Assembly (NCBI RefSeq): GCF_004011695.2
Contig: NC_082409.1
Location: 1,488,001-1,552,000, forward strand
From: Ascochyta rabiei
Lineage: Eukaryota > Ascomycota > Dothideomycetes > Pleosporales > Didymellaceae
DNA: 64,000 nucleotides
Direction: 5' to 3'
The notes below the pieces were generated by a model. It searched no databases. It was given only the letters and a program-made list of their open reading frames with translations, and had not been told where the DNA came from. This document shows, piece by piece, positions 39,893 through 49,186 of the stretch. Numbering within the stretch: position 1 is the first letter of the stretch; every line of letters starts with the position of its first letter. Position numbers and translations under genes: made by a program.

Positions 39893-40650
39893 GGCTGTGT
39901 CCAGGTGGTTGGCGGCGGAGGGGAGGGTGCCGTTGGGCGCATGCACATGTGAAGCTGGCCGTATACCCGTCTGGCCGTCTCTGCACTCGGCAGGCGCAAC
40001 ACGACCGGTCCTTCTCTTTGCTGCTTCTCTGCGGCGTCGAGGCAGGGCTCTGTCTTCAGGCTTCGTCGCCGCGCTTTACGCCAGCCTGGTGGTGTGGGAT
40101 GTGGGTACGGGCACGAAGGTGTGGCGGCAGCTTCGCGGAACGCTGAGAGGCTGCAGCAGCTGCGTCACGTCGGGCATGGAGCTGGTGACAACAATCAGGT
40201 CATGAAACGGCTTATTTAATTAGCCATCGTCACGCCAATTCCACCTACACGGCTCGACTCGGCGGGGAGAGGCCGGCACTACGACAGCATGGAAGAGCGG
40301 CACTGCACTCCCTTTGCTCCTTGCAGCGACCGTTGCAACTTGGGCGCCCTCCCCTCGTAGTCTCGCTCGTACTGGGGTACCGTGGCGCCGTGGCCCAGCA
40401 CGGCCGACCAGCCACGAACCACCTGGCGCCGACGCCGACGCCGGCACCGACGCGCGCCGAGCGAGCCTCTCTTCACATGTCACTCCAGGCTACGCCATGC
40501 CACGGCCAGTGACGGAGCATGTCACTGCGCTTAGCCGGGCGCTGTCCTACTCCTCACGCAGCACCTGCCTCGCACCTCGACTCGTAGGCCATCCACGTCC
40601 AAGCCACACATCCCACCCACCTCCCACGGCTCGACAAACCCACCACGGCC
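39893..40650. promoter_or_regulatory. Divergent upstream region, UNC13-like / bHLH
   Basis: About 760 bp separate the two divergent ATGs. Frames in this interval overlap in many registers and show no family likeness. No specific site is called. Confidence 0.5.
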
Positions 40651-41019
40651 ATGGGTTCGCAGAGCCCCACCAACGCCAATGACCGCCCGCGCCTCACCGA
40701 AGCGCAAAAGAAGGAGAACCACATACGCTCCGAGCAAAAGCGCCGCGAGGCCATCCGCGAGGGCTTCGACCGCCTGGCCTCGATTGTACCTGGCATGGAG
40801 GGACAAGGGCGCAGCGAGGCCGTTGTGTTGGAAGCCACCATCAAGTACATGCGCGAAAAGATTGTGGAACGCCAGAAGATCATGGCCGATGCACACGCCC
40901 AGGGCATCGATACATCCGCCTGGGACCTGCCGAGGGAAACGCTCGACGCCTGTAAAGCGCAGCTGCAAAGGACGAGGGACGAGGAAGCCCAGATGGACGG
41001 CATCAATGGGAACAGCTAG
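40651..41019 (+). CDS. Small bHLH transcription factor, Ino4-like
   Basis: 122 residues, single exon, ATG at 40651 (MGSQSPTNANDRPRLTEAQK). Residues about 16-75 form a basic helix-loop-helix domain. The basic region NHIRSEQKRREAIREGF contains the H-E-R pattern (His, Glu and Arg spaced by four) that contacts E-box CANNTG sites. Helix 1 DRLASIVPG, a short loop and helix 2 SEAVVLEATIKYMREKI follow. The small size and sequence resemble yeast Ino4, the partner bHLH of phospholipid genes, and small Pezizomycotina bHLH proteins. Being so short it probably works as a heterodimer. The target genes are not known here. Confidence 0.85.
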   Translation: MGSQSPTNANDRPRLTEAQKKENHIRSEQKRREAIREGFDRLASIVPGMEGQGRSEAVVLEATIKYMREKIVERQKIMADAHAQGIDTSAWDLPRETLDACKAQLQRTRDEEAQMDGINGNS

Positions 41020-41418
41020 GCCAACCATGCCCAAACGACCATGTTGGCGTCAGCGACCATGTTGGCGTCAGGGCAGGCAGCTCCAAGACAGTCCTATCCA
41101 GCACCGGACTGACTAGGCAGGCTGAGCTTCGTTGGGCCTTCCACAGCGCCGAGAGCGGCCTGTGATGATATGATGTGTTGCAGAAAAGGAGGGCTGATCA
41201 CTCCATCCGTCCATCCTGTAATCTCATGTACATGCGAGGTCCCTACTGGCTGCGCTGTTCTCCACCGTCCGGCCACGCCTCGCTGCCTCTTCTGCGACGA
41301 CCACCACATTCACTGCGGCACGGGCCTCTTGCCTTATCGATAAGCTTTGCACAAAAATGTACCCCACGCTCCACATGCAAACACCCAGGCCTCTACTCAC
41401 AGCCTACACGTAAGCAAC
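41020..41418. other. Intergenic, promoter of the methyltransferase gene
   Basis: About 400 bp between two plus-strand genes. No gene seen apart from the short direct duplication near its start. Confidence 0.55.
41034..41073. repeat. 18-bp direct duplication
   Basis: The unit CGACCATGTTGGCGTCAG occurs twice in tandem just beyond the bHLH stop codon. Confidence 0.85.
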
Positions 41419-42575
41419 ATGTCTTTTAGCTTCGGCTTCTCCGGCGAGGACATAGAAGAGTACCCAAACGACGTCACCCCTCATACACAAGAGCAAAACG
41501 TGTCGATAGCGCATGTGCCGCCACCGATCGAGGCGAGAGCACATGACTTGGACGAACTGGTACGTTTTCCCATATTGAATAGAACATACCTATGTACTTG
41601 TCACGTCTTCTCATGCGACATGACCTCAGCCCACTTCTCTAACACACACTACAGCTGGCCAGCCTGCCGGATAAACTCTCCTTCTCGACCCTAGCTCTCA
41701 CATCACCAAAAGGCTTCATAGCCCGCCTCCCGCGGCGCGAGATCTTTGATGTCCGCGTGCAACTCATGGCCGAAGATGACGGGTCCCAGGAAAACGTGCT
41801 TGCTGGCCTTGAAAACACGGATCTCCAAACAAACGTCTATGAAGGCGGCTACAAGACCTGGGAGTGCAGTCTCGACCTTGTCAAGTTTCTTCTCGATCGT
41901 GGGCCCAGGAAAGATCTCGACGACCTTGTCCGCGTGAACCACGTCGTCGAACTAGGCTGCGGGTCTGCTGTTCCCTCTCTCCTCCTCTTTCAGTATGCGT
42001 TGAAAAATCAGTTGAGCATGATCTTCACTCTTGCCGACTACAATGCTGACGTCGTCCGTCTGGTTACACTACCAAATCTTGTCCTTGCATGGGTAGCTAC
42101 ACTATCACCAGAGCAGAGCGCCAAACTGCTGCCGCACGGCAATCCACTGTTCGACGAAGAGGAGGAGCATGGTGATCTGTACCTCACCCCTGAGTTATTG
42201 ACCGTTTTCAAGCAGCAACTTCAACAAACGGGTCTAACGCTGAACTTACTCTCTGGCTCGTGGACGCCCACTGGCAAGTTTCTAGACCTAGTTCCCTCAA
42301 CGCCACAATTAGATACTCTGATACTGGGCTCCGAGACCATATACAGCCCTGCCTCGCTCACTGCGTTTGCTGAAACCATAGTCGCTCTGATGAGCAGAGT
42401 CAAGACGGGCAAAACGATTGTAGCGGCGAAAAGAGTGTATTTTGGTGTGGGTGGTAGTGTTGATGCGTTCAGAGAGCAGTGTGCCAATCGCAGTGCGGTG
42501 GCCTATGAGATGGAGTTTGAAGGTCTGGAAACGGGCGGCGTAAGGAGGTGTCTACTTGAGGTGCAGATGTGTTGA
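41419..42575 (+). CDS. HPM1: Protein-histidine N-methyltransferase, Hpm1/METTL18 type
   Basis: SAM-dependent enzyme that in yeast methylates a histidine of ribosomal protein Rpl3. Two exons, 41419-41559 and 41655-42575, with a 95-nt intron (GTACGT...CAG), give 353 residues; the join is phase 0. The N-terminal segment begins MSFSFGFSGEDIEEYPND, the usual start in fungal Hpm1 proteins. The methyltransferase core shows NVYEGGYKTWECSLDLVKFL, then the SAM-binding motif HVVELGCGSAVPSLLLF and the acidic TLADYNADVVRLVTLPN motif. The end of the domain has DTLILGSETIYSP and the terminal strand CLLEVQMC. Its 3' end faces the next gene with about 190 bp between stops. Confidence 0.88.
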
Positions 42576-42767
42576 TGATGGAGGAAAGTGGACGGAGCGA
42601 GTTTGTGTTCCGAAGCACCCTAGATAAGATACAACGACGACTTTGAGATGGGGCCAGGAGGACATCTACACTATTCCTGGACTGAACCGAAGAGGTATGC
42701 AGTCCGTCGCAACAACAGTCCAACCGACCCAAAGAGTATCCAATACGGTGACTGCATGTATCCGAGT

Positions 42768-44537
42768 CTACTTCGTCCTCACAGTGACGGCAGGCGCAGG
42801 CAGTTCCCTCGCCCTTCCCTCCTCACTACCGCGGACCAGTCTCCTATAGGTTTCCCCTTCCACTCTCATACTCTCTCCTCTCGCTCTCCTCAATCGCTCA
42901 ACGCCCTTCTCAATCAGATCCAAGTGATACGTCATGGGCAGCTCGTCCCTCCACCCAAGAATCTCCGGCGCCGCAATGCCTTCCCGTAAGTTCTCCAGTT
43001 CTGCCTGGATTTCTCTGAGCTTAAGGAGCGTTTCGGACACATGCACGAGCGCCTTCTTGCGGTACGCAGAAATGTTCCTGAGAAGGTGCAATTGCTTGTT
43101 GTGGGCTTTCACCTTGGCGTTGTTGCCACCTAGTTTCGTCCAAAGCTGAGCAAGAAGTTCCTCTTGATTCTTGGTAATGGTAACGTCGTCGTTTATCGCA
43201 ATCTGGTATATGGTATCCAATCTTTCGTCCAGATTCTGCAAAACAGAAAGAAGGGCGACGGCTGTCTCAATAAGCTTCGTGATCTCTTCTTTGTTCTTGC
43301 TCACATGGAGAAGATACTGGTCGAAGACACGTTGTTGCAGCGTAGGAGGTGGTGCAAGGAAAGGTCGGGTAAGAGCGCCATAGACGCGATCGAGTGCACC
43401 GTACGAGGCTTCTTGCTCGGACAGGCCAGAGAGGACCGCCATCGTCCAGGTGTTTGTTGCGATTATGCGGTCCATGGTCGCCCCGATGCGAGAGTTGTAG
43501 CGAGAAAGGTCCACAGATGCCTCATTAGCTGTAAGAACAAAGTTTTCAAATTCCAGGTCGAGCTGGTGTCGAGAAGGTAGGCGAGAGTGGCGGACTAGGG
43601 TGCGCAGGTCGCGGATTGCGATTTCGGAATCTTTGATGGTTGATGGAAGTGTCGAGGTATCCTTGGATGCATCCAGAATCTCCTCAAGGCCTGACTGCGC
43701 ATCCAGTAAGCCCTCAAAGTCTACCCGCGGGTCGTCATGAGTACCGATCGCGCAGAAGGGTACGATATAGGATGAGCCAGGAATAAGACAAATTGGTGAT
43801 AGAGCGACTGTGAGTCCAGAGCGAAAGGAACCGACAGCCCATTGCACGCCAAAAATTAGGAACAAAACAGCAAGTGCAAGCCCGAGGAAAGGCTGCAAGT
43901 TGCCCATTGCATGACCGAAAACGCCCACTGCATAACGTATCACAGGCGTCGCAAAGTTTTCGTAGAATAGGCGGATGTAGTGCATGATGGTTGGGACTTG
44001 TGGTCGCTCAGGCGATGATGCTGGCCGTGCCTTTTTTGAGGCAGCAGGAGTGTACGATGTAGAAGATCGGTCAGATGCTCGGAGGTGTGGAGTCTTATTC
44101 CGTATGTTTCTACTGCGCACTTGTGACCTGCGCGACGGAGAACCGTTGGAAGAGTGTATTGAACTTTCCAGCTTCGGCATGATGAAGCTGGGCCCAGTCT
44201 GCTCTGATTGCGTAGGGGACTGTGACGGCTGGGAAGCTCGTGGAGTGCGCTCGATATCGGATGACTTCATATTTCTAGTAGTGATTTCCTCCGGGGCGGA
44301 CTGAGACGAAAGACCTTTGCGACGAGTGGATGACATGGTGGTTTTTCCAGGCGGTGACAGCGACAAGTTGACATGCCTGTCTTGCACGGCTTCATTATCG
44401 GAAAGCTCGAGTTCAATTTCACTATGGCTCTCGCCTGCAGTGGAAGCGCCGCCGTCGGTGGAATAGTTAGCATCGTCCCAGCTGTCGCCCAGGCTCGCTC
44501 TGAGCTTCCGCTGCGAAGCTTTGCTTCCTTTGGCCAT
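42768..44537 (-). CDS. Coiled-coil membrane protein, conserved but uncharacterised
   Basis: 589 residues, no intron. The ATG at 44537 (MAKGSKASQRKLRASLGDSW) is the first ATG in frame. Residues 1-180 are hydrophilic and disordered, rich in Ser, Thr and Arg. A hydrophobic segment at about 211-235 (LQPFLGLALAVLFLIFGVQW) looks like a membrane helix, with a weaker one nearby (LTVALSPICLIPGSSYIV). The remaining 330 residues are helical with heptad-like Leu spacing, for example LIETAVALLSVLQNLDERLD and ETLLKLREIQAELENLREG, and should form coiled coils. The layout of disordered head, membrane helix and coiled coil is known from envelope or organelle-tether proteins, but no family name can be given honestly. 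Confidence 0.75.
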   Translation of the reverse strand: MAKGSKASQRKLRASLGDSWDDANYSTDGGASTAGESHSEIELELSDNEAVQDRHVNLSLSPPGKTTMSSTRRKGLSSQSAPEEITTRNMKSSDIERTPRASQPSQSPTQSEQTGPSFIMPKLESSIHSSNGSPSRRSQVRSRNIRNKTPHLRASDRSSTSYTPAASKKARPASSPERPQVPTIMHYIRLFYENFATPVIRYAVGVFGHAMGNLQPFLGLALAVLFLIFGVQWAVGSFRSGLTVALSPICLIPGSSYIVPFCAIGTHDDPRVDFEGLLDAQSGLEEILDASKDTSTLPSTIKDSEIAIRDLRTLVRHSRLPSRHQLDLEFENFVLTANEASVDLSRYNSRIGATMDRIIATNTWTMAVLSGLSEQEASYGALDRVYGALTRPFLAPPPTLQQRVFDQYLLHVSKNKEEITKLIETAVALLSVLQNLDERLDTIYQIAINDDVTITKNQEELLAQLWTKLGGNNAKVKAHNKQLHLLRNISAYRKKALVHVSETLLKLREIQAELENLREGIAAPEILGWRDELPMTYHLDLIEKGVERLRRARGESMRVEGETYRRLVRGSEEGRARELPAPAVTVRTK

Positions 44538-45094
44538 GCTTCCAGTCTCGAACAAGTGAGAGACGCTTCAGCGTTGTTGGCTGGTGGAACTGGATGGGGT
44601 GAGTTATATGTGAAACAGCGACTAGATGCCTCTAAATATTGGTGGTATCAAAAGTAAACCAGACGGCAACAAACATGAGTAACAATAAGGTAGTGTTTGG
44701 CGTGCTGTGCAGGAGGCTGGAAGTGAAGGGCTACAAGACTGCCGCCGTGCATCTTGTGACGTAGCGGCTGCCAATCAGGCTTCAACAAACACTGCAAGGC
44801 GTATTCAATGGCAAACTACATCAACGACCACGTTGCCCGGCAGGTAGTCAAGGAATGTTTACTTTGCTCTCAAGATGTTCCTAAGAGATGCGTTGGTACA
44901 CGTTGTTAAAGGGGTCAGGGCACCGGGCCGCATCACGCCCGAGCTCAAAGGAAGGGTGGGTGTTGCTGGTGGCTGGTGGCTAATGGCTGGTGGCTGGTGG
45001 CTGTCGTGATGCAGTGGCTAGAGCGTGCCAAGGCGCCAATTCGGAAAGTGCAGCTGTGCGTCCAGCAGCCTTATGAAGGCTGCCAGCCGTCTCG
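44538..45094. promoter_or_regulatory. Divergent upstream region
   Basis: About 560 bp between the divergent ATGs of the coiled-coil membrane protein and mitochondrial ThrRS. It contains a TGGCTGGTGGC-type short repeat near 44966-45003. No gene seen. Confidence 0.5.
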
Positions 45095-46684
45095 ATGCCA
45101 CCAGCGCTGCGATCTGCATTGCGGGCTCCATTGCGTCAGCTTTGGAGACGTCAGCATGCTACAACACCAACCCGGAGCTGCTCGTGCTCTTCGCCGCACC
45201 AGTTCCAAGCTTCGATAAAGCACTCCTCGTCCGATGTCGAGCTCAATCCCACAGCTACGGCTGCCGAGCCACCAACACCCGCGCTCGACCATCGCACGCT
45301 CGCAGCGACACACAATCTTTTCGTGACGTCGCCATACAGCCCCGGTTCGCCGCTCATCCTCCCCAATGGTGCCTATGTCTTCCAGAAGTTACAGGCTTTC
45401 CTCCGCGCGCAATATCCACAGTTTGGCTTTCAAGAGGTCATCACACCCATAATATACAAGAAGTCGCTCTGGGAGAAGTCTGGTCACTGGCAGAACTATG
45501 CCGAGGACATGTTCAGTGTGGAGGGAAGAGACAAGAAGGGCGAGGACGAGGAAGAGTTTGGGCTGAAGCCCATGAACTGCCCCGGCCATTGCTTGCTGTT
45601 CAGCACCGACATCAAGAGTTACCGTGATCTTCCTGTCCGCCTGGCAGATTTCAGCGCGTTGCACAGAAATGAGATCTCAGGATCGCTGACTGGCTTGACG
45701 AGGGTGCGAAGATTCCACCAGGACGATGCGCACATCTTCTGCCGCCAAGACCAGATCTTAACCGAGATCGAGCAGACGCTGAAGTTTGTTGGCATGGTGT
45801 ACGAGACCTTCGGTTTGGGTCCGTACAAGCTGCTCCTGTCGACACGCCCAAAGGACAGTTTTATCGGCAGCGTTGAAGAATGGGATAAAGCTGAGGCACA
45901 GCTCACTACTGCGCTAAACAACATTGGTGGCGAATGGGCCATTAACGAAGGCGATGGCGCATTCTACGGCCCTAAGATCGACATTATCTTGAAAGACTCG
46001 AACGGCAAGGAGCACCAGACTGCGACCATCCAGCTTGACTTCCAGCTGCCACAGCGTTTTGATTTGCAGTACCAGGCCTCGCCAGAGGAACTGGAGACAG
46101 GCTCGACATCGTCGATGGACGTTGGCCTCGACTCAGCCTACCGTCGTCCGGTCATTGTTCACCGTGCTATATACGGTTCGATCGAGCGCTTCATGGCCCT
46201 ACTGATCGAGCACTATGCGGGCAGATATCCCTTTTGGCTTTCTCCGCGACCAGCCATAGTTTTGTCGCTCAACTCGGACCCTGCTGTTCTGCAACACGTC
46301 TCTCGCATACAGTCTGTACTTTCGGGAGTACAATCTCACGAAATGCCGGTGCCCGATCCCTCCTCAGCACCGAAACCTCTGCCGCTCTCGAACATCCACT
46401 TGCCAATCGACGTCGACACGACCAATCGGCCACTTGGCAAGAAAATCGCCGATGCAAGGAGCAAGAAATACAACCACATCATTGTGGTGGGCAATAGAGA
46501 CGTCGAAAGCGGTGGCATGAACATGCAGATTGTGAACCAGCCTGGCGAGGAAACAGCCATACGCGTGCTGGAGGAGGCTTTGGGGCGACAACTTACAGAA
46601 ACAGACAAGTCCAAGAAGCAAACCAGCATCGGCTTGGTTGGTGCGAGGAAATATTTTGAGAATCTAGTCACCTCTTATTTGTAG
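45095..46684 (+). CDS. MST1: Threonyl-tRNA synthetase, mitochondrial
   Basis: Charges mitochondrial tRNA with threonine. 529 residues, single exon, ATG at 45095. The N-terminus (MPPALRSALRAPLRQLWRRQ) is Arg-rich and lacks acid residues, a mitochondrial presequence. Class II catalytic motifs are visible: motif 1 region YPQFGFQEVITPIIYKKSLW, zinc-site Cys in KPMNCPGHC (near residue 161), motif 2 RVRRFHQDDAHIFC, and motif 3 HRAIYGSIERFMALLIEHYA. The C-terminal anticodon-binding domain begins FWLSPRPAIVLSL and ends with NKSKK-like basic residues. The TGS and amino-terminal editing domains of cytosolic ThrRS are absent, as in yeast Mst1, and length fits. Splicing is not required. Confidence 0.93.
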   Translation: MPPALRSALRAPLRQLWRRQHATTPTRSCSCSSPHQFQASIKHSSSDVELNPTATAAEPPTPALDHRTLAATHNLFVTSPYSPGSPLILPNGAYVFQKLQAFLRAQYPQFGFQEVITPIIYKKSLWEKSGHWQNYAEDMFSVEGRDKKGEDEEEFGLKPMNCPGHCLLFSTDIKSYRDLPVRLADFSALHRNEISGSLTGLTRVRRFHQDDAHIFCRQDQILTEIEQTLKFVGMVYETFGLGPYKLLLSTRPKDSFIGSVEEWDKAEAQLTTALNNIGGEWAINEGDGAFYGPKIDIILKDSNGKEHQTATIQLDFQLPQRFDLQYQASPEELETGSTSSMDVGLDSAYRRPVIVHRAIYGSIERFMALLIEHYAGRYPFWLSPRPAIVLSLNSDPAVLQHVSRIQSVLSGVQSHEMPVPDPSSAPKPLPLSNIHLPIDVDTTNRPLGKKIADARSKKYNHIIVVGNRDVESGGMNMQIVNQPGEETAIRVLEEALGRQLTETDKSKKQTSIGLVGARKYFENLVTSYL

Positions 46685-47255
46685 GGCCAGGAGGGTGTTC
46701 ACGCTGTATAATATATGTCGTTGCCAATGAACGTGCATGCATGTTCAACGATGGCCCCAAGTGACCGCCTATCGCTGTGGCGGATAGCTTGTAAGGCACG
46801 GCGCAAGGGTTCCTGCGACATTTGCGTACGAGCCTACTTCCATTCACTCAACACTGAAGTTGCCTACTGCTCCAGACTTGTGAAGTTCAATACCTTGTGT
46901 AGTTTCTGCATGTATCGCTTGAAGAATAGGTGGACGGCTAGGTACGTACGGTGGTCTCCCGCCTTCGGAGCGTCTCCGCTTTCTGTTGACCGCTTTGGCG
47001 TTCTAGCGTTGACGATCAAAGGTCCCGACCCCGACCTGCCATAAACCCCTGCCAAGCACAGGCCCTGGTAACATTTTTCACCTTGCCGTTCTGTTCCGGG
47101 CCGAACGACGCGTGCGCGCATTGATCTGATCTGATCTGATAAACGAGATGGCAAATTACGGTTCTCCTTCAAACAAACATCTTCGCCGCTTTCGCCGCTC
47201 TCACGAGTCCTTGTACACCAACACCGACCTGCACAGGAGGAGCCTACGTTAAGCC
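46685..47255. promoter_or_regulatory. Upstream region of ERG3
   Basis: About 570 bp between ThrRS and ERG3. Near 47122-47142 a 5-bp GATCT repeat ends in a perfect iron-type GATA site. No gene is seen in the remaining sequence. Confidence 0.55.
47134..47142 (+). promoter_or_regulatory. Putative SreA/Fep1-type GATA site before ERG3
   Basis: The plus strand reads ATCTGATAA, a perfect ATCWGATAA element, 114 bp before the ERG3 start. It is the last unit of a (TGATC)n run of about four copies, so part of the match arises from the repeat. Confidence 0.45.
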
Positions 47256-48312
47256 ATGGACGTCGCACTCGAACTCTTTGACCCCCTCGTTTTCGACAAG
47301 GTGTACGCCTGGGCATTGCCGCACCCTGGAACCGGCTTTGGCAATTCCTCAGATGTGCACAATCTCCTGGCCGCGGATGCCGCGCCCGTGTCTCTCTGGG
47401 ATCGCGACAACATCTACCGTCAGATGATATCGATTCTCCTTGTCACACAATTCGGTGCCACCACTCTCTACTTCGTGTTCAGCGCATTGTCGTACTACCT
47501 TATCTTTGATCGTCGCCTCGAGTACCACCCCAGGTTCCTGAAGAACCAAGTGCGCCAAGAAATTTGTTCATCCTTAACGGCTGTCCCATTCATCAACATC
47601 TTGACTCTACCCTGGTTTCTGGCTGAGGTTCGCGGTCACAGCTTGTTGTACGGCGATGTCCAAAGTTATGGCTGGACCTGGCTCGCCATTTCGTCGATCC
47701 TTTACATGGCCTTCAACGACGTTGCTATCTACTGGATCCACCGCCTAGAGCACCACCCGAGTGTATACAAATACATCCACAAGCCGCACCACAAATGGAT
47801 TGGTCAGTATCTTTGACTCTGATTTTTCTCTGGTAGGGAGCGAATGTTGACAGTACAGTAGTTCCTACACCATGGGCCGCATTGGCTTTCCATCCTCTTG
47901 ACGGATACGTGCAGTCGTTGCCGTACCAGTAAGTATTGTATTGTACATCTTTCGGGCTTATCTTTGCTAACACGTGACCAGCGCTTTCGTCTTCATCTGT
48001 CCCATGAATAGATACCTCTACATGGTGCTCTTCGTCGCCGTACAGATCTGGACAATCTTCATCCATGATGGGGACATGATCTCCGGTCACTGGACTGAGA
48101 AGTTTATCAACAGTCCCGCTCATCACACACTACATCATATGTATTTCACTGTCAACTACGGACAGTACTTCACCTGGTGCGACAACTATTTTGACTCACA
48201 CAGGGCACCAAGGCCTGAGCTCGACCCTATCCACGATGCTCTCAAGGTCATGAGGGCGAAAGGCCTTGTGGATGAGGCCGGCAATCCAACCGTCAAGCCG
48301 AAAAATGAGTAA
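47256..48312 (+). CDS. ERG3: Sterol C-5 desaturase
   Basis: Di-iron ER membrane enzyme that introduces the C5-C6 double bond in ergosterol synthesis. Three exons: 47256-47802, 47862-47928 and 47982-48312; introns of 59 and 53 nt; 314 residues. The first acceptor is the TAG ending at 47861, because it restores KPHHKWIVPTPWAALAFHPL in frame; an AG three bases earlier would break the frame. The three histidine clusters of the family are visible: HRLEHH (near residue 161), HKPHH, and HHTLHHMYF in exon 3. Several hydrophobic helices surround them. Length is at the low end for fungal ERG3. An iron-type GATA element lies 114 bp upstream. Filamentous fungi often have two or three ERG3 paralogues, so this may not be the only copy. 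Confidence 0.92.
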
Positions 48313-49186
48313 GCCTTGTGGTTTGATGTGCGGAGCCGGATCTCTTTGCACTGGGGGTGTTTCTAGACTCTTACGATTTTACCCAGTACCTAATGCTAAT
48401 CATCCGTTTTTTCTTCTTGCACGAACTACCCCATAACCGATTCGTGGGCTTTCAGTAATCAAGGGTTTAACTTACGATGGAGTTGCAATATAGCACATGT
48501 TCTACATCAACATCAGCTCCTGCAAACACTTCGGTCTAACAGCTCTGAACTTGCTGCAGTCTTGCATTCGAACACACGATCCCGAGCACTTGCACAGCGA
48601 CTGTGCTATATTGGCAGCAATTCTGAGGACCCGCACTGGGCCAGCTATGGAGAGCTTTTTGACATGGCGTTGTGGAGCCTGGGGATCAGCTAACTAAGTA
48701 TGCACTACCCCTCTTGTACAATTCGCGGCTCAAAACGTTGAGATGCAATAGCAACATCGTTAAAAGCAAGCTTCCTTCGTGCGAGTCTTATTAGGTCAAG
48801 CTGTCGAACCAACGACCTTAGCGCCCAGAGTCGCTGTAGGTTTGCTCTGTCCAAGAGCGCCGATTGGCCCAATGCCGGCACGAGAGCGATGCTTAGAGAT
48901 GCGATCATGTTGATGCGACCCTTACTCCAGGGTATTCCGATGCATAAGCGTGTACTTTTCCCTGCTGAACTTCGTCAGGCCTGCATTATAGACTGCGGGG
49001 AACCGCACGATCGCCGACAAGCAGAGCGCAACCGTCGAAATGGGACACAAGTATAAGTTGCATGCCTCCGCGCGGTCATGGAAGAGGGCAGTTGCAGGTA
49101 CAAGCCTGAGTGTCTTCTCTGTCTACTATCTCAGTCACATCTTCCTAAAGGTATCACCCGCTGCTAAACTCACCCAAGGTGCAGAC
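48313..49186. other. Intergenic, no gene seen
   Basis: Upstream region of the GH31 gene. An in-frame open extension of exon 1 reaches back to 49040, but the secretory signal starts at 49187. Other frames are short. Confidence 0.55.

Noticed and set aside
39140..39952. 270-codon frame antisense to the UNC13-like gene
   Set aside because: Mirror frame of a real coding exon; no domain likeness.
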